Below, in pieces: positions 25,916-34,983 of a DNA stretch of 64,000 nt; the first letter of the stretch is position 1; each line of letters starts with the position of its first letter. This DNA comes from Arenibacter algicola. GTDB lineage: Bacteria > Bacteroidota > Bacteroidia > Flavobacteriales > Flavobacteriaceae. The notes below the pieces were generated by a model. It did no database searches and was not told where the DNA came from. It worked only from the letters and a program-made list of their open reading frames with translations. The translations under genes and the position numbers were made by a program. The DNA is taken from NCBI RefSeq assembly GCF_018860365.1, contig NZ_JAHKPO010000001.1:1-64000 (forward strand), given 5' to 3'.

Positions 25916-27037
25916 TTATTTTCTTCTTTTTATTTCCACAGTTTCAATCTCATCGCCGTTTATGTCCGTCACATACAAATAGGCATTTTTCTTATTGATC
26001 TGTACATTGACAAAATGTTCTATTTTACTCGATTTCTTAGTTTCTGGCAAGGTAAGCTGAATATCATATAATGGCGCTCCTGCTCCGGCAGAAGTTATAT
26101 AATGCACGCCATTTTTAGTGGCACGGTGATAATGGTGATCATGACCGTTCAAGAATACCTGCACCTTATGTCTTTCAAAAATGTCGCCCCAAAATTTACG
26201 GGTCTGTTCGGCCTCAGCCTTTCTATTTTTCATGGCACTGTACAATGGTTTATGTTGAAAAATAAATACAAATCCCGCTTCCTTATTCAATTCCAAAACG
26301 TTTTCCAACCATTTTTTCTGGGTATTAAAATACTCCGAGAAGGCACTTTGCCAGAAAGCATCACTATTTTTTTCGGAAATAAAATCGGGCTCCGAAATTT
26401 GTTTCCCCTCACTATCCAAAACAATAAAAAGGGCATCCCCAACAGTAAAGTAGTAGTATTTTTCGTTATTGGGCAAATCGAACAGATCATAGTAATAGGG
26501 CGAATCCTTTTCATGGTTGCCCAATACAGGATAGTAGGGCGTATTTCTCATAAGCTCCTTGTTAACCCCAAAAAAGGCTTCCCAATCGCTAATAGACCTT
26601 CCATTGGCCACCAAATCCCCTGAATTGATAATAAACCTTGGATTGGTCTCCATGATTTTGGCCACTATTTTGGCATGCACATCGTGCCTGTTCCTAGAAT
26701 CTCCAGTAACTGCAAAATTAAAGGGTACAATTTCATCGGGGTAAGTAGTCAGAGTACCTTTGCCCTCATCCGAGCCGTCGTTAAGTACATCATATTGATA
26801 TTCTGTATTGGGCTCCAGATCCCCTAGATGAATTTTGTGGTGTTTGTATTCCCTAATAGTCGTTACATTTCCGTCCTTATCCGTAATGGTAGGCGAACTT
26901 TCCAGGGTTGACCAACAAATAGTGGCATCCTTGGTTCCCATTTGCTGAATATAAGGACCCAAGGCAATTTTCTCCTTTTCTTGTGCAATAGCTAGGACAC
27001 TGATAAAAAAGAGGGATGCGAATAATACTTTTTGCAT
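25916..27037 (-). CDS. Secreted metallophosphoesterase (purple acid phosphatase-like)
   Basis: A 373-residue exported calcineurin-like phosphoesterase starting at ATG 27037 (MQKVLFASLFFISVLAIAQ, signal peptide). Residues about 25-95 look like a fibronectin-type or PAP N-terminal beta domain (ATICWSTLES, LEPNTEYQYDV). Metal-site motifs follow in order: VTGDSRNRHD, INSGDLVANGR, PVLGNHEKDS, FIFQHKPLYS and FLNGHDHHYHR. The enzyme should remove phosphate from monoesters or diesters outside the cytoplasm. It starts the three-gene operon running to 23953 and lies just after the terminator of the SusCD operon. Confidence 0.88.
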   Translation of the reverse strand: MQKVLFASLFFISVLAIAQEKEKIALGPYIQQMGTKDATICWSTLESSPTITDKDGNVTTIREYKHHKIHLGDLEPNTEYQYDVLNDGSDEGKGTLTTYPDEIVPFNFAVTGDSRNRHDVHAKIVAKIMETNPRFIINSGDLVANGRSISDWEAFFGVNKELMRNTPYYPVLGNHEKDSPYYYDLFDLPNNEKYYYFTVGDALFIVLDSEGKQISEPDFISEKNSDAFWQSAFSEYFNTQKKWLENVLELNKEAGFVFIFQHKPLYSAMKNRKAEAEQTRKFWGDIFERHKVQVFLNGHDHHYHRATKNGVHYITSAGAGAPLYDIQLTLPETKKSSKIEHFVNVQINKKNAYLYVTDINGDEIETVEIKRRK

Positions 27038-27212
27038 GATTTTCAATTTTAAACTTCGGAACAATTAATCCGACATTAGAAAAAATATATTAATAAATGG
27101 TTTTAAACCCTTGGATCGGACCAATAAAACCCTAACTCCGATAATAAGAGGGGATTTGTTAGACTATGGCATTTCAATGAGCCCATGGCCTTTGAATTAC
27201 GAATCTCTGTAA

Positions 27213-27244
27213 TAAAAAGAGGCAGTCCTTACGGAATGCCTCCT
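27213..27244 (-). terminator. Intrinsic terminator after susD
   Basis: On the - strand the stem GAGGCA...TGCCTC, with inner TTCC/GGAC pairing and a GTAA loop, is followed by five T. It lies 35 bases after the susD stop and separates the SusCD operon from the phosphatase operon. The rest of the gap shows no gene. Confidence 0.75.
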
Positions 27245-27278
27245 TTAAATAGCTGCTAAACTAACTCAAATAAAAATT

Positions 27279-28937
27279 TTAGTAAGGTTTTCCAGTACCC
27301 TGCAATAGCCACATTTTGGACCATGCACTGTTATTACTTGTATCTTCACCTTTGTATTCCGTAGTTTCCAATTTCTGAATGGCAGCATCGGCATTTTCGG
27401 AATTAGTGTCTATCTCATTGATATGATAATAAAATCTCAGTGGCAAGGCATCCCTTTTAGTAGCAACGCCCACTTGAAGATCGGGTAAACCGGTTCTTCT
27501 ATAATCGAACCAGGATTCAGTAGCAGCGGACCAACTGGCAATCCACTTTTGCTCCATGATATCTTCCAATCCACCATAGGCAGCTCCTGCAATATAATCA
27601 TCATACTCACCACCAACGCCCCAGGTAACCAAAGACTGTCTAATTCCTTCGTTATAATGGCTCTCTGGACCACCGCTCACCCAGCCTTTTAACGCTGCTT
27701 CCGCCAAAATGAAATGTACTTCAGCGGCCGAGAGTAAGCGGGCCTTTAACAACGGACCACTAGCGGCCTTATAAATATCATTCAATTGGGAAGCATGTGG
27801 GTTGGCACTTCCTTGAAGGGATCCAACCGTTTTAAGATTATAAGCTCCAGCCAATACCATTGCAGTAGGAAGACCTATATATTCTTTATCATAATCTACA
27901 GGTTCCCCTACTATATCCACGTAAGCGTCAACGATGTCCTGTGAAATACGTCTCTCTCCGTTTACAATTTCATCCGTTCCATCCGGGGCACCTGGATCCA
28001 ATACCAAAGGTATCTCAACTTTATTTGCCCAAACCCCTAACCTAGGGTCGTCCAATTCCTGCAAGGCATCTACCAAGGTTTTTGCCATTTTAAGTCTAAA
28101 ATAGGCTCCGTTAGGGCTATTGTCGAATTGGGTATTGGTAGGCCAGGAATCACTTCCTGTGTTGCCTACATAAGACATGGCGGCATCATCAGAGGCATCC
28201 AATATCAACGGATATTGGGCAGCATTGGAGGTAAGCCTTCTAATACCTTCTTCCGCCAACCCCGGCTCTTTTGCAGATAATCGCATATAATATCTCAATG
28301 CCAATGAATTGGCAAATTTTCTCCATTTGGAAACATTACCACCATAGAGTACATCTTGATCTTCCTGAATACTAAAATATGCACTCTGGCTTTTGGACAA
28401 AAGGGTATTGGCCCTTGCCAAGTCGGCCAGGATTCCCACATAGATGTCCTTTTGATCATCAAAGGCCGCATCAAAAAATTCTGCTCCTTCATCTCCCCTT
28501 AGCGCCTCGGAATAGGGGGCATCTCCCCATAAATCGGTTATCATTCCAAATAAATAGGCCTTCATTACCAAACCTACCCCTATATGAAATTCCAAATTAT
28601 CGGTTTCTGCCTTTTCAATCAAGGTTTTATTATTGGTCAACAAGCTGTAATATCCATTCCAACTATGGGAGTCGTTGCTCCAATCATAGGAGTTATGTCC
28701 ACCGGACCAACCATCTTTCTGGGTATGCTGCATGACCCCCGCGATATCCCCAAACCCCAGGTTCAAGGTGTTTTTCGCAGCGCCGCTAATTACCGTGGGC
28801 ACCAATAGGTTGGGATCCACGTTATCCGAACCAATTCTATTGGGATTTTCATTAAGGTCCTCCAAGCCGTGACAAGAGACCAAAACTATAAGTCCCGATA
28901 CCAATAAGGCCATTTTACTTTTTATCTGATACATCAT
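27279..28937 (-). CDS. SusD/RagB-family outer-membrane nutrient-binding lipoprotein
   Basis: A 552-residue surface lipoprotein that acts as the lid of the SusC transporter and binds its ligand. The lipobox VLVSC places the lipidated Cys at residue 22, followed by HGLEDLNENPNRI, the usual start of the SusD-like_2 branch. AEVHFILAEAALKGW near residue 410 and SWFDYRRTGLPDL near 480 are typical tetratricopeptide and C-terminal motifs. The length fits. It is 17 bases downstream of susC and ends the operon before a terminator. The ligand cannot be read from sequence. Confidence 0.93.
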   Translation of the reverse strand: MMYQIKSKMALLVSGLIVLVSCHGLEDLNENPNRIGSDNVDPNLLVPTVISGAAKNTLNLGFGDIAGVMQHTQKDGWSGGHNSYDWSNDSHSWNGYYSLLTNNKTLIEKAETDNLEFHIGVGLVMKAYLFGMITDLWGDAPYSEALRGDEGAEFFDAAFDDQKDIYVGILADLARANTLLSKSQSAYFSIQEDQDVLYGGNVSKWRKFANSLALRYYMRLSAKEPGLAEEGIRRLTSNAAQYPLILDASDDAAMSYVGNTGSDSWPTNTQFDNSPNGAYFRLKMAKTLVDALQELDDPRLGVWANKVEIPLVLDPGAPDGTDEIVNGERRISQDIVDAYVDIVGEPVDYDKEYIGLPTAMVLAGAYNLKTVGSLQGSANPHASQLNDIYKAASGPLLKARLLSAAEVHFILAEAALKGWVSGGPESHYNEGIRQSLVTWGVGGEYDDYIAGAAYGGLEDIMEQKWIASWSAATESWFDYRRTGLPDLQVGVATKRDALPLRFYYHINEIDTNSENADAAIQKLETTEYKGEDTSNNSAWSKMWLLQGTGKPY

Positions 28938-28954
28938 GATCTTAGTTTTTTTTA

Positions 28955-31900
28955 TTAAAATGTTATACCAATTTTAAAACCAACTGGGATAACCCATGGA
29001 TCCACATTATAGCGTTCTATACCTTGTTTAAATTGGGTTCCCCGCTTATCTTGTCCGGATTCTGCTTGGTAAGCTCTTTCCGGATCCACTCCGAAAGCTG
29101 AATCCTTGGTCCACAACATAATATTCCGACTATAAACAGATACGTTTACATTGTCCAAGCCTGCTCTTTCCACAAACTTACTGGGCAGATCGTAACCCAA
29201 TGATATCTCCCTTAATTTAATATAGTCCGCGTCAAACATATGTGGTGTTCCGAAATCCCATGCATTGGCAACAGAGAAAGGAATAAAATTCGTTCCATCT
29301 AGACCTAGGTTTTCGTTTTCCAAAATAAAATTACCATTTTCATCGTGATAACCTACTACCCCCGCATTGAAAACCCCGTCATAAACAACTGTTCCTGAAA
29401 AGGCCTCTGGAAAACCTCCATTGCCCGGAGGACCTCCAATAGAGATAAAGTTTTCGCCATAGATCAATAGATCGGCATTATCCAATACCCATTGCTTCAA
29501 TTCAGGACCGGTCTGATTAATTCCAGGATCGATCAAGTTATCCAACAATTGCTGACTATAGCCATCCTCTGTCATATATCTTGAGGTTTGTGACATGTAC
29601 TGACCACCTGATCGCCAGTCGAATGTCATATTCAAGGTTAAGTTCTTATAGGAAAAACTGGACTGTAACCCCATTACAAAATCAGGATTGTAGTTTCCTA
29701 CCTTCACCCTTTCCTCTTCGGCCAACCATTCTGCATCTTCACCTTCACCCAACATTGGATATCCAAAATAAGGAGAATTTGGATCGGTCACCCTTTGGAT
29801 CTTCGGAGAATACAAATTTCCGACCAAACCATCCTCGCCCGTGGCCGGATTGGCCACATAACCTCTGGATACACTCTTGTTCTCGCTCCAAAACTCTATA
29901 TAATCCACTCCATCGGCTAGGGCCAAAACTTTTGACTCATTGGTAGTATAGTTTAAATTTAAATCCCAATTGAAGTTATCCGTTCTTATGGGAGTAATTC
30001 CCAAGGAAAATTCATAACCCTTACTTTCCAAGACCCCTGCATTTATACTTACACTGCTATAACCCGAAGACCCTGGAATAGGCACACTGGGAACAATTTG
30101 ATTTCTGTTTTCCACTGTGTAATATGTACCTTCAAATCGGAATCTATTATTGAACATGGTCAGATCCACACCAAATTCTTTTGAAGTAGCCTCTTCCGGC
30201 TCCAAAGTCGGAGTACTCAAACCTCCAGGAGCACTATAAAGAACAGCATTGTCCCATTGCCCCGCATTGTTGTAATAAGCTCCCAACTGATATGGACTGG
30301 TATCGTTACCTACCCTGGCCCAACCACCTCTAAGCTTAAAAAGATCAACTTTGGGAATATTCACTACTTCGCTTAACAAAAAGCTTAGGGAAGCCGATGG
30401 ATAAAAATAAGATCTATTTTCTACAGGCAATGTACTGGACCAATCGTTCCTTGCGGTAACATCCAAATACAACATATCCTTAAATCCGAAATTACCCAAA
30501 GCGTACACACTGTTAATTCCTCGTTCACTCATATAACTGGAATATACCAAAGCCGTTGGGGCAATGTTGCTAATTGTAAATAGATCGGGTACAACAAGAC
30601 CAACCCTTGAGGCTGCAGAATTGCTAATACCAGAACTTTTTTGATACATTAGGTTGCCACCTCCGGAAATTGACATATCAAAATCTCCAAATTCCTTGGT
30701 AAAAGTGGCCAAAAGATCCACATTGGTCTCCACTCCATCGGTCTTGGAAATACCGTAAGTACCATTATTGGTTTCCCCACTGTAACCTGGAGACATTTTA
30801 GTTTCTTGGGTCTGGTTATAACTGTTCAAATTATAACTGGTCCTTATATTGAAGGAAGGCGATAATTTCCAATCCAAGGCCATATTTCCAAATACCCTGT
30901 ATCTTGAATAACTATTATTTACCTCGTTGGCCAAGAAATATGGATTGTTATAGTCATTGGATAGGCTCAACACGTCGGTGCCAGGCAAATCGTAATCCTT
31001 AATGCTCCTTATATCAATATTAGCCGGCATGGCATAAGCCCACTGTAAAGGATTTGCTCCCCTGTTGGAAGCCGGCCTATTATCGGCAAAACTATGAACC
31101 ACGTTAACATTGGTACTTATCTCCAATTTATCGTTTAGATTGGATGTAGCGGACAATGAAAAACTATTTCTGTTTACATCAGAGTTGGGAACCAAACCAG
31201 TATTTTCCATATTGGTTACCCCCAATCTATAATTCAACGCTTTTGTACTATTGGTTACCGTTAAACTATTGGTGGTTGTAATTCCCGTCTGCACAAAATT
31301 CTTAATATTATTGGGATAAGATTTCAATTCTGTAGGAATAGGAACTCCATTGGCATCCAAGGGCGCATTCCATTGCACCGCAAAATACCCCTTATCCAAT
31401 TCCGGTCCCGAGTTACCTCCAGAAAGCGCTATTGCCGGCATTATGTAACTTCCACCCTGTGATTCCGGCGAGAAGGAAAAATACCCTGAGGCAAATCGCG
31501 TCTGTTGCTCCAAATATTTATAAGGAACGTCAAAGACGGTATTGGAAGTGAAATTCACTTTCATCTTTTCTTTTTCGTTTGCTTTTTTTGTAGTGATCAA
31601 TACCACTCCATTACCAGCACGTGAACCATACAGCGCAGCTGCACTAGGTCCTTTAAGAATACTTACATCCTCAATGCTATTTGGGTCCAAATCCGAGATG
31701 GCATTACCATAATCCACACGGTTATCGTTACCGAATCCACCCACGTTATTTACCGAGTTGGCAATGGGCACCCCATCTATCACAAATAATGGCTGATTAT
31801 CCGAGCTTAAGGAGATTGCACCCCTAATCACCATACTTACGGAAGAACCTGTACCACCTGTAGAGTTTAGAGTAACCCCAGCTACCTTACCGGATAGGGA

Positions 31901-32356
31901 GTTCAACACGTTTTCTTGTGCAACCCTTGTAAGTTCTTCCCCAGCTACATTTTCTACGGAGTATCCCAAAGATTTATCCGCACGTTTAATACCCAAAGCC
32001 GTTACCACTACCTCATCCAAGGCCTGTGCTCCTGGCTCTAGGGTGACATTAATGGAAGTTCTTCCATTCACTGTCACCTCCTGGGCCTCAAAACCTATAT
32101 AGGTCAAAACAAGGACACCATTACCATTGGGTACATTAATACTGTAGTTCCCATCAAAATCCGAGGACACCCCCTGGGTAGTTCCTTTTAGCACGATACT
32201 GACCCCTGGCAATGGCATTCCATCTTCAGAAGACGTTATATTGCCCGATACTGTATGCTGAACAGACTGAGCCATTACAGAAGTCGTGCATAACACCATC
32301 AAAATCCAGCATATATGTCCAATCCTCTGTACTTTATTTTTTAAATATGTGTTCAT
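28955..32356 (-). CDS. SusC/RagA-family TonB-linked outer-membrane transporter
   Basis: A 1133-residue TonB-dependent transporter. In order: signal peptide (ending SVMAQ), carboxypeptidase-like domain (VSGNITSSEDGMPLPGVSI, GVSSDFDGNYSINVP), TonB-box-like DEVVVTALGIKR, plug domain with VLNSLSGKVAGV and PLFVIDGVPI, then a large beta-barrel ending VGFKIGITF with the terminal Phe needed for barrel insertion. Together with SusD it imports large substrate fragments across the outer membrane. It lies between the PKD lipoprotein gene (51-base gap) and susD. Confidence 0.95.
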   Translation of the reverse strand: MNTYLKNKVQRIGHICWILMVLCTTSVMAQSVQHTVSGNITSSEDGMPLPGVSIVLKGTTQGVSSDFDGNYSINVPNGNGVLVLTYIGFEAQEVTVNGRTSINVTLEPGAQALDEVVVTALGIKRADKSLGYSVENVAGEELTRVAQENVLNSLSGKVAGVTLNSTGGTGSSVSMVIRGAISLSSDNQPLFVIDGVPIANSVNNVGGFGNDNRVDYGNAISDLDPNSIEDVSILKGPSAAALYGSRAGNGVVLITTKKANEKEKMKVNFTSNTVFDVPYKYLEQQTRFASGYFSFSPESQGGSYIMPAIALSGGNSGPELDKGYFAVQWNAPLDANGVPIPTELKSYPNNIKNFVQTGITTTNSLTVTNSTKALNYRLGVTNMENTGLVPNSDVNRNSFSLSATSNLNDKLEISTNVNVVHSFADNRPASNRGANPLQWAYAMPANIDIRSIKDYDLPGTDVLSLSNDYNNPYFLANEVNNSYSRYRVFGNMALDWKLSPSFNIRTSYNLNSYNQTQETKMSPGYSGETNNGTYGISKTDGVETNVDLLATFTKEFGDFDMSISGGGNLMYQKSSGISNSAASRVGLVVPDLFTISNIAPTALVYSSYMSERGINSVYALGNFGFKDMLYLDVTARNDWSSTLPVENRSYFYPSASLSFLLSEVVNIPKVDLFKLRGGWARVGNDTSPYQLGAYYNNAGQWDNAVLYSAPGGLSTPTLEPEEATSKEFGVDLTMFNNRFRFEGTYYTVENRNQIVPSVPIPGSSGYSSVSINAGVLESKGYEFSLGITPIRTDNFNWDLNLNYTTNESKVLALADGVDYIEFWSENKSVSRGYVANPATGEDGLVGNLYSPKIQRVTDPNSPYFGYPMLGEGEDAEWLAEEERVKVGNYNPDFVMGLQSSFSYKNLTLNMTFDWRSGGQYMSQTSRYMTEDGYSQQLLDNLIDPGINQTGPELKQWVLDNADLLIYGENFISIGGPPGNGGFPEAFSGTVVYDGVFNAGVVGYHDENGNFILENENLGLDGTNFIPFSVANAWDFGTPHMFDADYIKLREISLGYDLPSKFVERAGLDNVNVSVYSRNIMLWTKDSAFGVDPERAYQAESGQDKRGTQFKQGIERYNVDPWVIPVGFKIGITF

Positions 32357-32407
32357 AGAATTATATTGTAGTTAGTTATTTTTCTTTTTGATTTTCCACA
32401 TTACAGA

Positions 32408-33361
32408 CTATTTCACAGCCTCAAAAGTTAATACTAGCGCATTGGTATTAAGCGGAGCATAATCCGGAGAAGCAGAAATAAACATCACCACCTTCATAGT
32501 GTTGTCCTTTATTTCCTGAATCATAACCTTTCGTTCATAATCCAAAAGCCCCAAAAACATAGTTCCGGAAAAACTTAATGTACTTACACCACTAAAAGTC
32601 AAGGCAAAAGTTGGAGGAGCATATACCGAAGACACCGTCAAATCTGTACTTTCCTCATAAGTAAAGGTAGCATCGGGCTCAGGGGTATAATAACCGGTAC
32701 ACAAACCAAAATCCTGATCCGAACTGGGGTTTTTGATCCCTTGTCCGCCAGTGGTCAAGAATTGATATACCAAACCACTAAAAGCCGCTCCATCTTTTAA
32801 ATCCATGGAATAGCTTCCATCAAAATGAAAGGTATATTCATCCTGATATACTTCACCCAATCCTAAACCAGCTCCCAATATACCTCCTGGAAGAGGGTAT
32901 GGAGCACCATCAAATGGGGTAAGGCCTGCATCTGCATTGGCAAAATAATCCCCAGGGGAATGTGCATTGGCCAAACGCCAAGTTTTACCATTGGTAGCTG
33001 TAGGCCCACCGGTAAGTAATATATAAGGAGTTAAATCTACGGCCAGATTCACTTCCGTGCTTACTGAACTTCCATCCGAAGATGTTGCCGTTAACTTGGC
33101 AACGTAGTATCCACCTTCAGAATAAACATGTACCGGGTTTTTCTCACTGCTTGTAGTTCCATCCCCAAAATCCCACGTCCATGAAGCGGCATTGTTGGTC
33201 AACCCTTGGAAGGCTACTTTTTTCCCCACGACACTTTGAAAGATATCAGCGGTAAGAGGAATGTCTTCCGAACTGGAACTATCATCTGAGCTACAGGAAG
33301 ACAGGGAAAGCACCATCGAAAATACAACTCCATACAACAGTATTAGATTTTTTTTAGTCAT
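32408..33361 (-). CDS. PKD-domain lipoprotein, probable surface glycan/ligand-binding protein
   Basis: A 317-residue lipoprotein with lipobox SLSSC (Cys23) followed by a Ser/Asp-rich linker, a sign of surface exposure in Bacteroidota. A PKD domain covers about residues 38-108 (NAASWTWDFGDGTTSSEKNP, YYVAKLTATSSDG). The remaining 200 residues are beta-rich (TWRLANAHSPGDYF, EYTFHFDGSYSMDL) and probably bind ligand. It is the first gene of the SusCD operon, an unusual place: binding lipoproteins usually follow SusD. A divergent gap separates it from the ceramidase-family cluster. The role as substrate-binding partner is inferred. Confidence 0.8.
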   Translation of the reverse strand: MTKKNLILLYGVVFSMVLSLSSCSSDDSSSSEDIPLTADIFQSVVGKKVAFQGLTNNAASWTWDFGDGTTSSEKNPVHVYSEGGYYVAKLTATSSDGSSVSTEVNLAVDLTPYILLTGGPTATNGKTWRLANAHSPGDYFANADAGLTPFDGAPYPLPGGILGAGLGLGEVYQDEYTFHFDGSYSMDLKDGAAFSGLVYQFLTTGGQGIKNPSSDQDFGLCTGYYTPEPDATFTYEESTDLTVSSVYAPPTFALTFSGVSTLSFSGTMFLGLLDYERKVMIQEIKDNTMKVVMFISASPDYAPLNTNALVLTFEAVK

Positions 33362-33664
33362 AAATCACAGTTTTTAGTTAGTTTTTTTCGCAGTCAAAGA
33401 TCAAAAATTACCATTTACCAAAATCGTGTTACCAACTTGATAACCCCTAGTTAACGATATGTTAATATTAAGACCGTTTGATTACACATTTACCAAAAAT
33501 ATATTTAAATTTTTCAATACAATTCAGATATATTATTAAATATGCATTAAATATTACCCCTCGATTTAAGAAATTAAATATATTTTTGTGAAATAAGTCA
33601 ATATTCTTATTAAGTTTTATGCATGCATAATAAGAGCATTTTTAACATTTAAATGTGAAGATTT
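33362..33664. promoter_or_regulatory. Divergent promoter region of the SusCD operon and ceramidase-family operon
   Basis: A 303-base, very AT-rich gap with no coding frame I can support. On the + strand TATTTTTG at 33581-33588 matches TAnnTTTG and would give a leader of about 70 bases. On the - strand only an imperfect box (TAATTTTTG, one base too long) is seen near the PKD gene. Co-regulation of the two halves of the island from this gap is plausible. Confidence 0.45.
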
Positions 33665-34951
33665 ATGAAAAATAATTCTTACAAAGCTTGTAAGTCAAGA
33701 TTGACCTTTCAAATCTTTATCTTCTTAGTTTCTATTAATGTCCATTCCCAACAACTAAAGGCGGGTGCGGCCAAACGAATAATTACCCCTGACCCGTTGA
33801 TTTCGGTTTCCGGGGGAGTTGGCACCCCTCAACCAGCAACTGAAAAAAAAGGAGACCTTTATGTTAGGGCCATGGTATTGGAAAAGGGGACAGAAAAAAT
33901 TGCCATAGTTAATATCGACAATCTGGGATGGCCGGCAGCACTGGGCAATAAGGCAAGAAAATTAATTAAGGACATTCCGTTCAACAATATATTAATAGGT
34001 GCCACACATACCCATAGTGCTCCCGATGCATATGCCTTCCCCGACGAAAAAGGTAATTATGCAGCCGATTTAAAGTATCTAGACTGGTGTGTAACCCAAA
34101 TTGCGGATGCCGTAAATGAAGCTTCATCAAACTTGGAACCCGCCAAATTAAAAATTGCAGTTCGCGAAGCCAAAGGCAAAATAGCCTATAACTACTATGC
34201 CCCTGAATTGTACGACCCAAGATGCGGTATAATACAGGCACTAGGCACCAAAGGCAAAAACAAGGACCTACCCATAGTAACCTTGGTAAACTATGCCATT
34301 CATCCAGAGGTAATAGGCAGTGATCAAGGAATACTTAGTCCGGATCTTATTGGCCCCCTGTACGATAGAATTGAAGCCAAGGCAGGAGGAATGGCCCTGT
34401 TTATGAACGGTGCCCAAGGCGGAATGGTCACTGCAGACAATAGGCTGGACAATGATAAGGAAGCCAATGATTGGGCAGAATGCCAGCGAATTGGGAAACT
34501 TTTGGCAGATGAGGCCTTAAGGATTTTATCTGAGGCCGAAATCCAAGAGGACCCAAAGCTATATTGCACCTCCACACAGGCCGAATTCCCAATAGATTCG
34601 GAAATGATGCGATACATCTTAAATAATTCCCCCTTAAAAATGGGCAACTCCGATCAATATGTAAGCACAACCCTTAACCTATTGAATATTGGATCTGCCC
34701 AAATCCTGACCATACCTGGGGAAGCCCTACCCAACATAGGATACTATTTAAAAAGAAATATGCCCACGGAACATCCTTTCCTTTTTGGTTTGACCAACGA
34801 TGCCTTTGGGTATATATTGACCAAAGAAGATTTTAACAGTTTTAAAAGATATATGTATGTAAGTCGCACCAGTCTAGGGGAAAAAACAGGAGAAATCCTC
34901 ATCAATGATTTATTGACCCTCATCCAAAACAGTCCAACACCTGATAAGTAA
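33665..34951 (+). CDS. Neutral/alkaline ceramidase-family protein, short form 1
   Basis: A 428-residue exported protein (hydrophobic signal about residues 12-28, ending SQQ). KAGAAKRIITPDPLI opens the Ceramidase_alk N-terminal catalytic fold. GATHTHSAPD at 112-121 is the zinc site (His115, His117), and LVNYAIHPEVIG and LFMNGAQGGM are further active-site segments. Neutral ceramidases cut the amide of ceramide. This protein is shorter than classical ones (about 650-700 residues) and seems to lack the C-terminal immunoglobulin-like domain, so a different amide or ester substrate is possible. It is the first gene of a + strand operon and has two relatives at 45.1 and 46.5 kb. Confidence 0.85.
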   Translation: MKNNSYKACKSRLTFQIFIFLVSINVHSQQLKAGAAKRIITPDPLISVSGGVGTPQPATEKKGDLYVRAMVLEKGTEKIAIVNIDNLGWPAALGNKARKLIKDIPFNNILIGATHTHSAPDAYAFPDEKGNYAADLKYLDWCVTQIADAVNEASSNLEPAKLKIAVREAKGKIAYNYYAPELYDPRCGIIQALGTKGKNKDLPIVTLVNYAIHPEVIGSDQGILSPDLIGPLYDRIEAKAGGMALFMNGAQGGMVTADNRLDNDKEANDWAECQRIGKLLADEALRILSEAEIQEDPKLYCTSTQAEFPIDSEMMRYILNNSPLKMGNSDQYVSTTLNLLNIGSAQILTIPGEALPNIGYYLKRNMPTEHPFLFGLTNDAFGYILTKEDFNSFKRYMYVSRTSLGEKTGEILINDLLTLIQNSPTPDK

Positions 34952-34983
34952 AACAATTCCTTAACTATTAACACAAGATCCAA

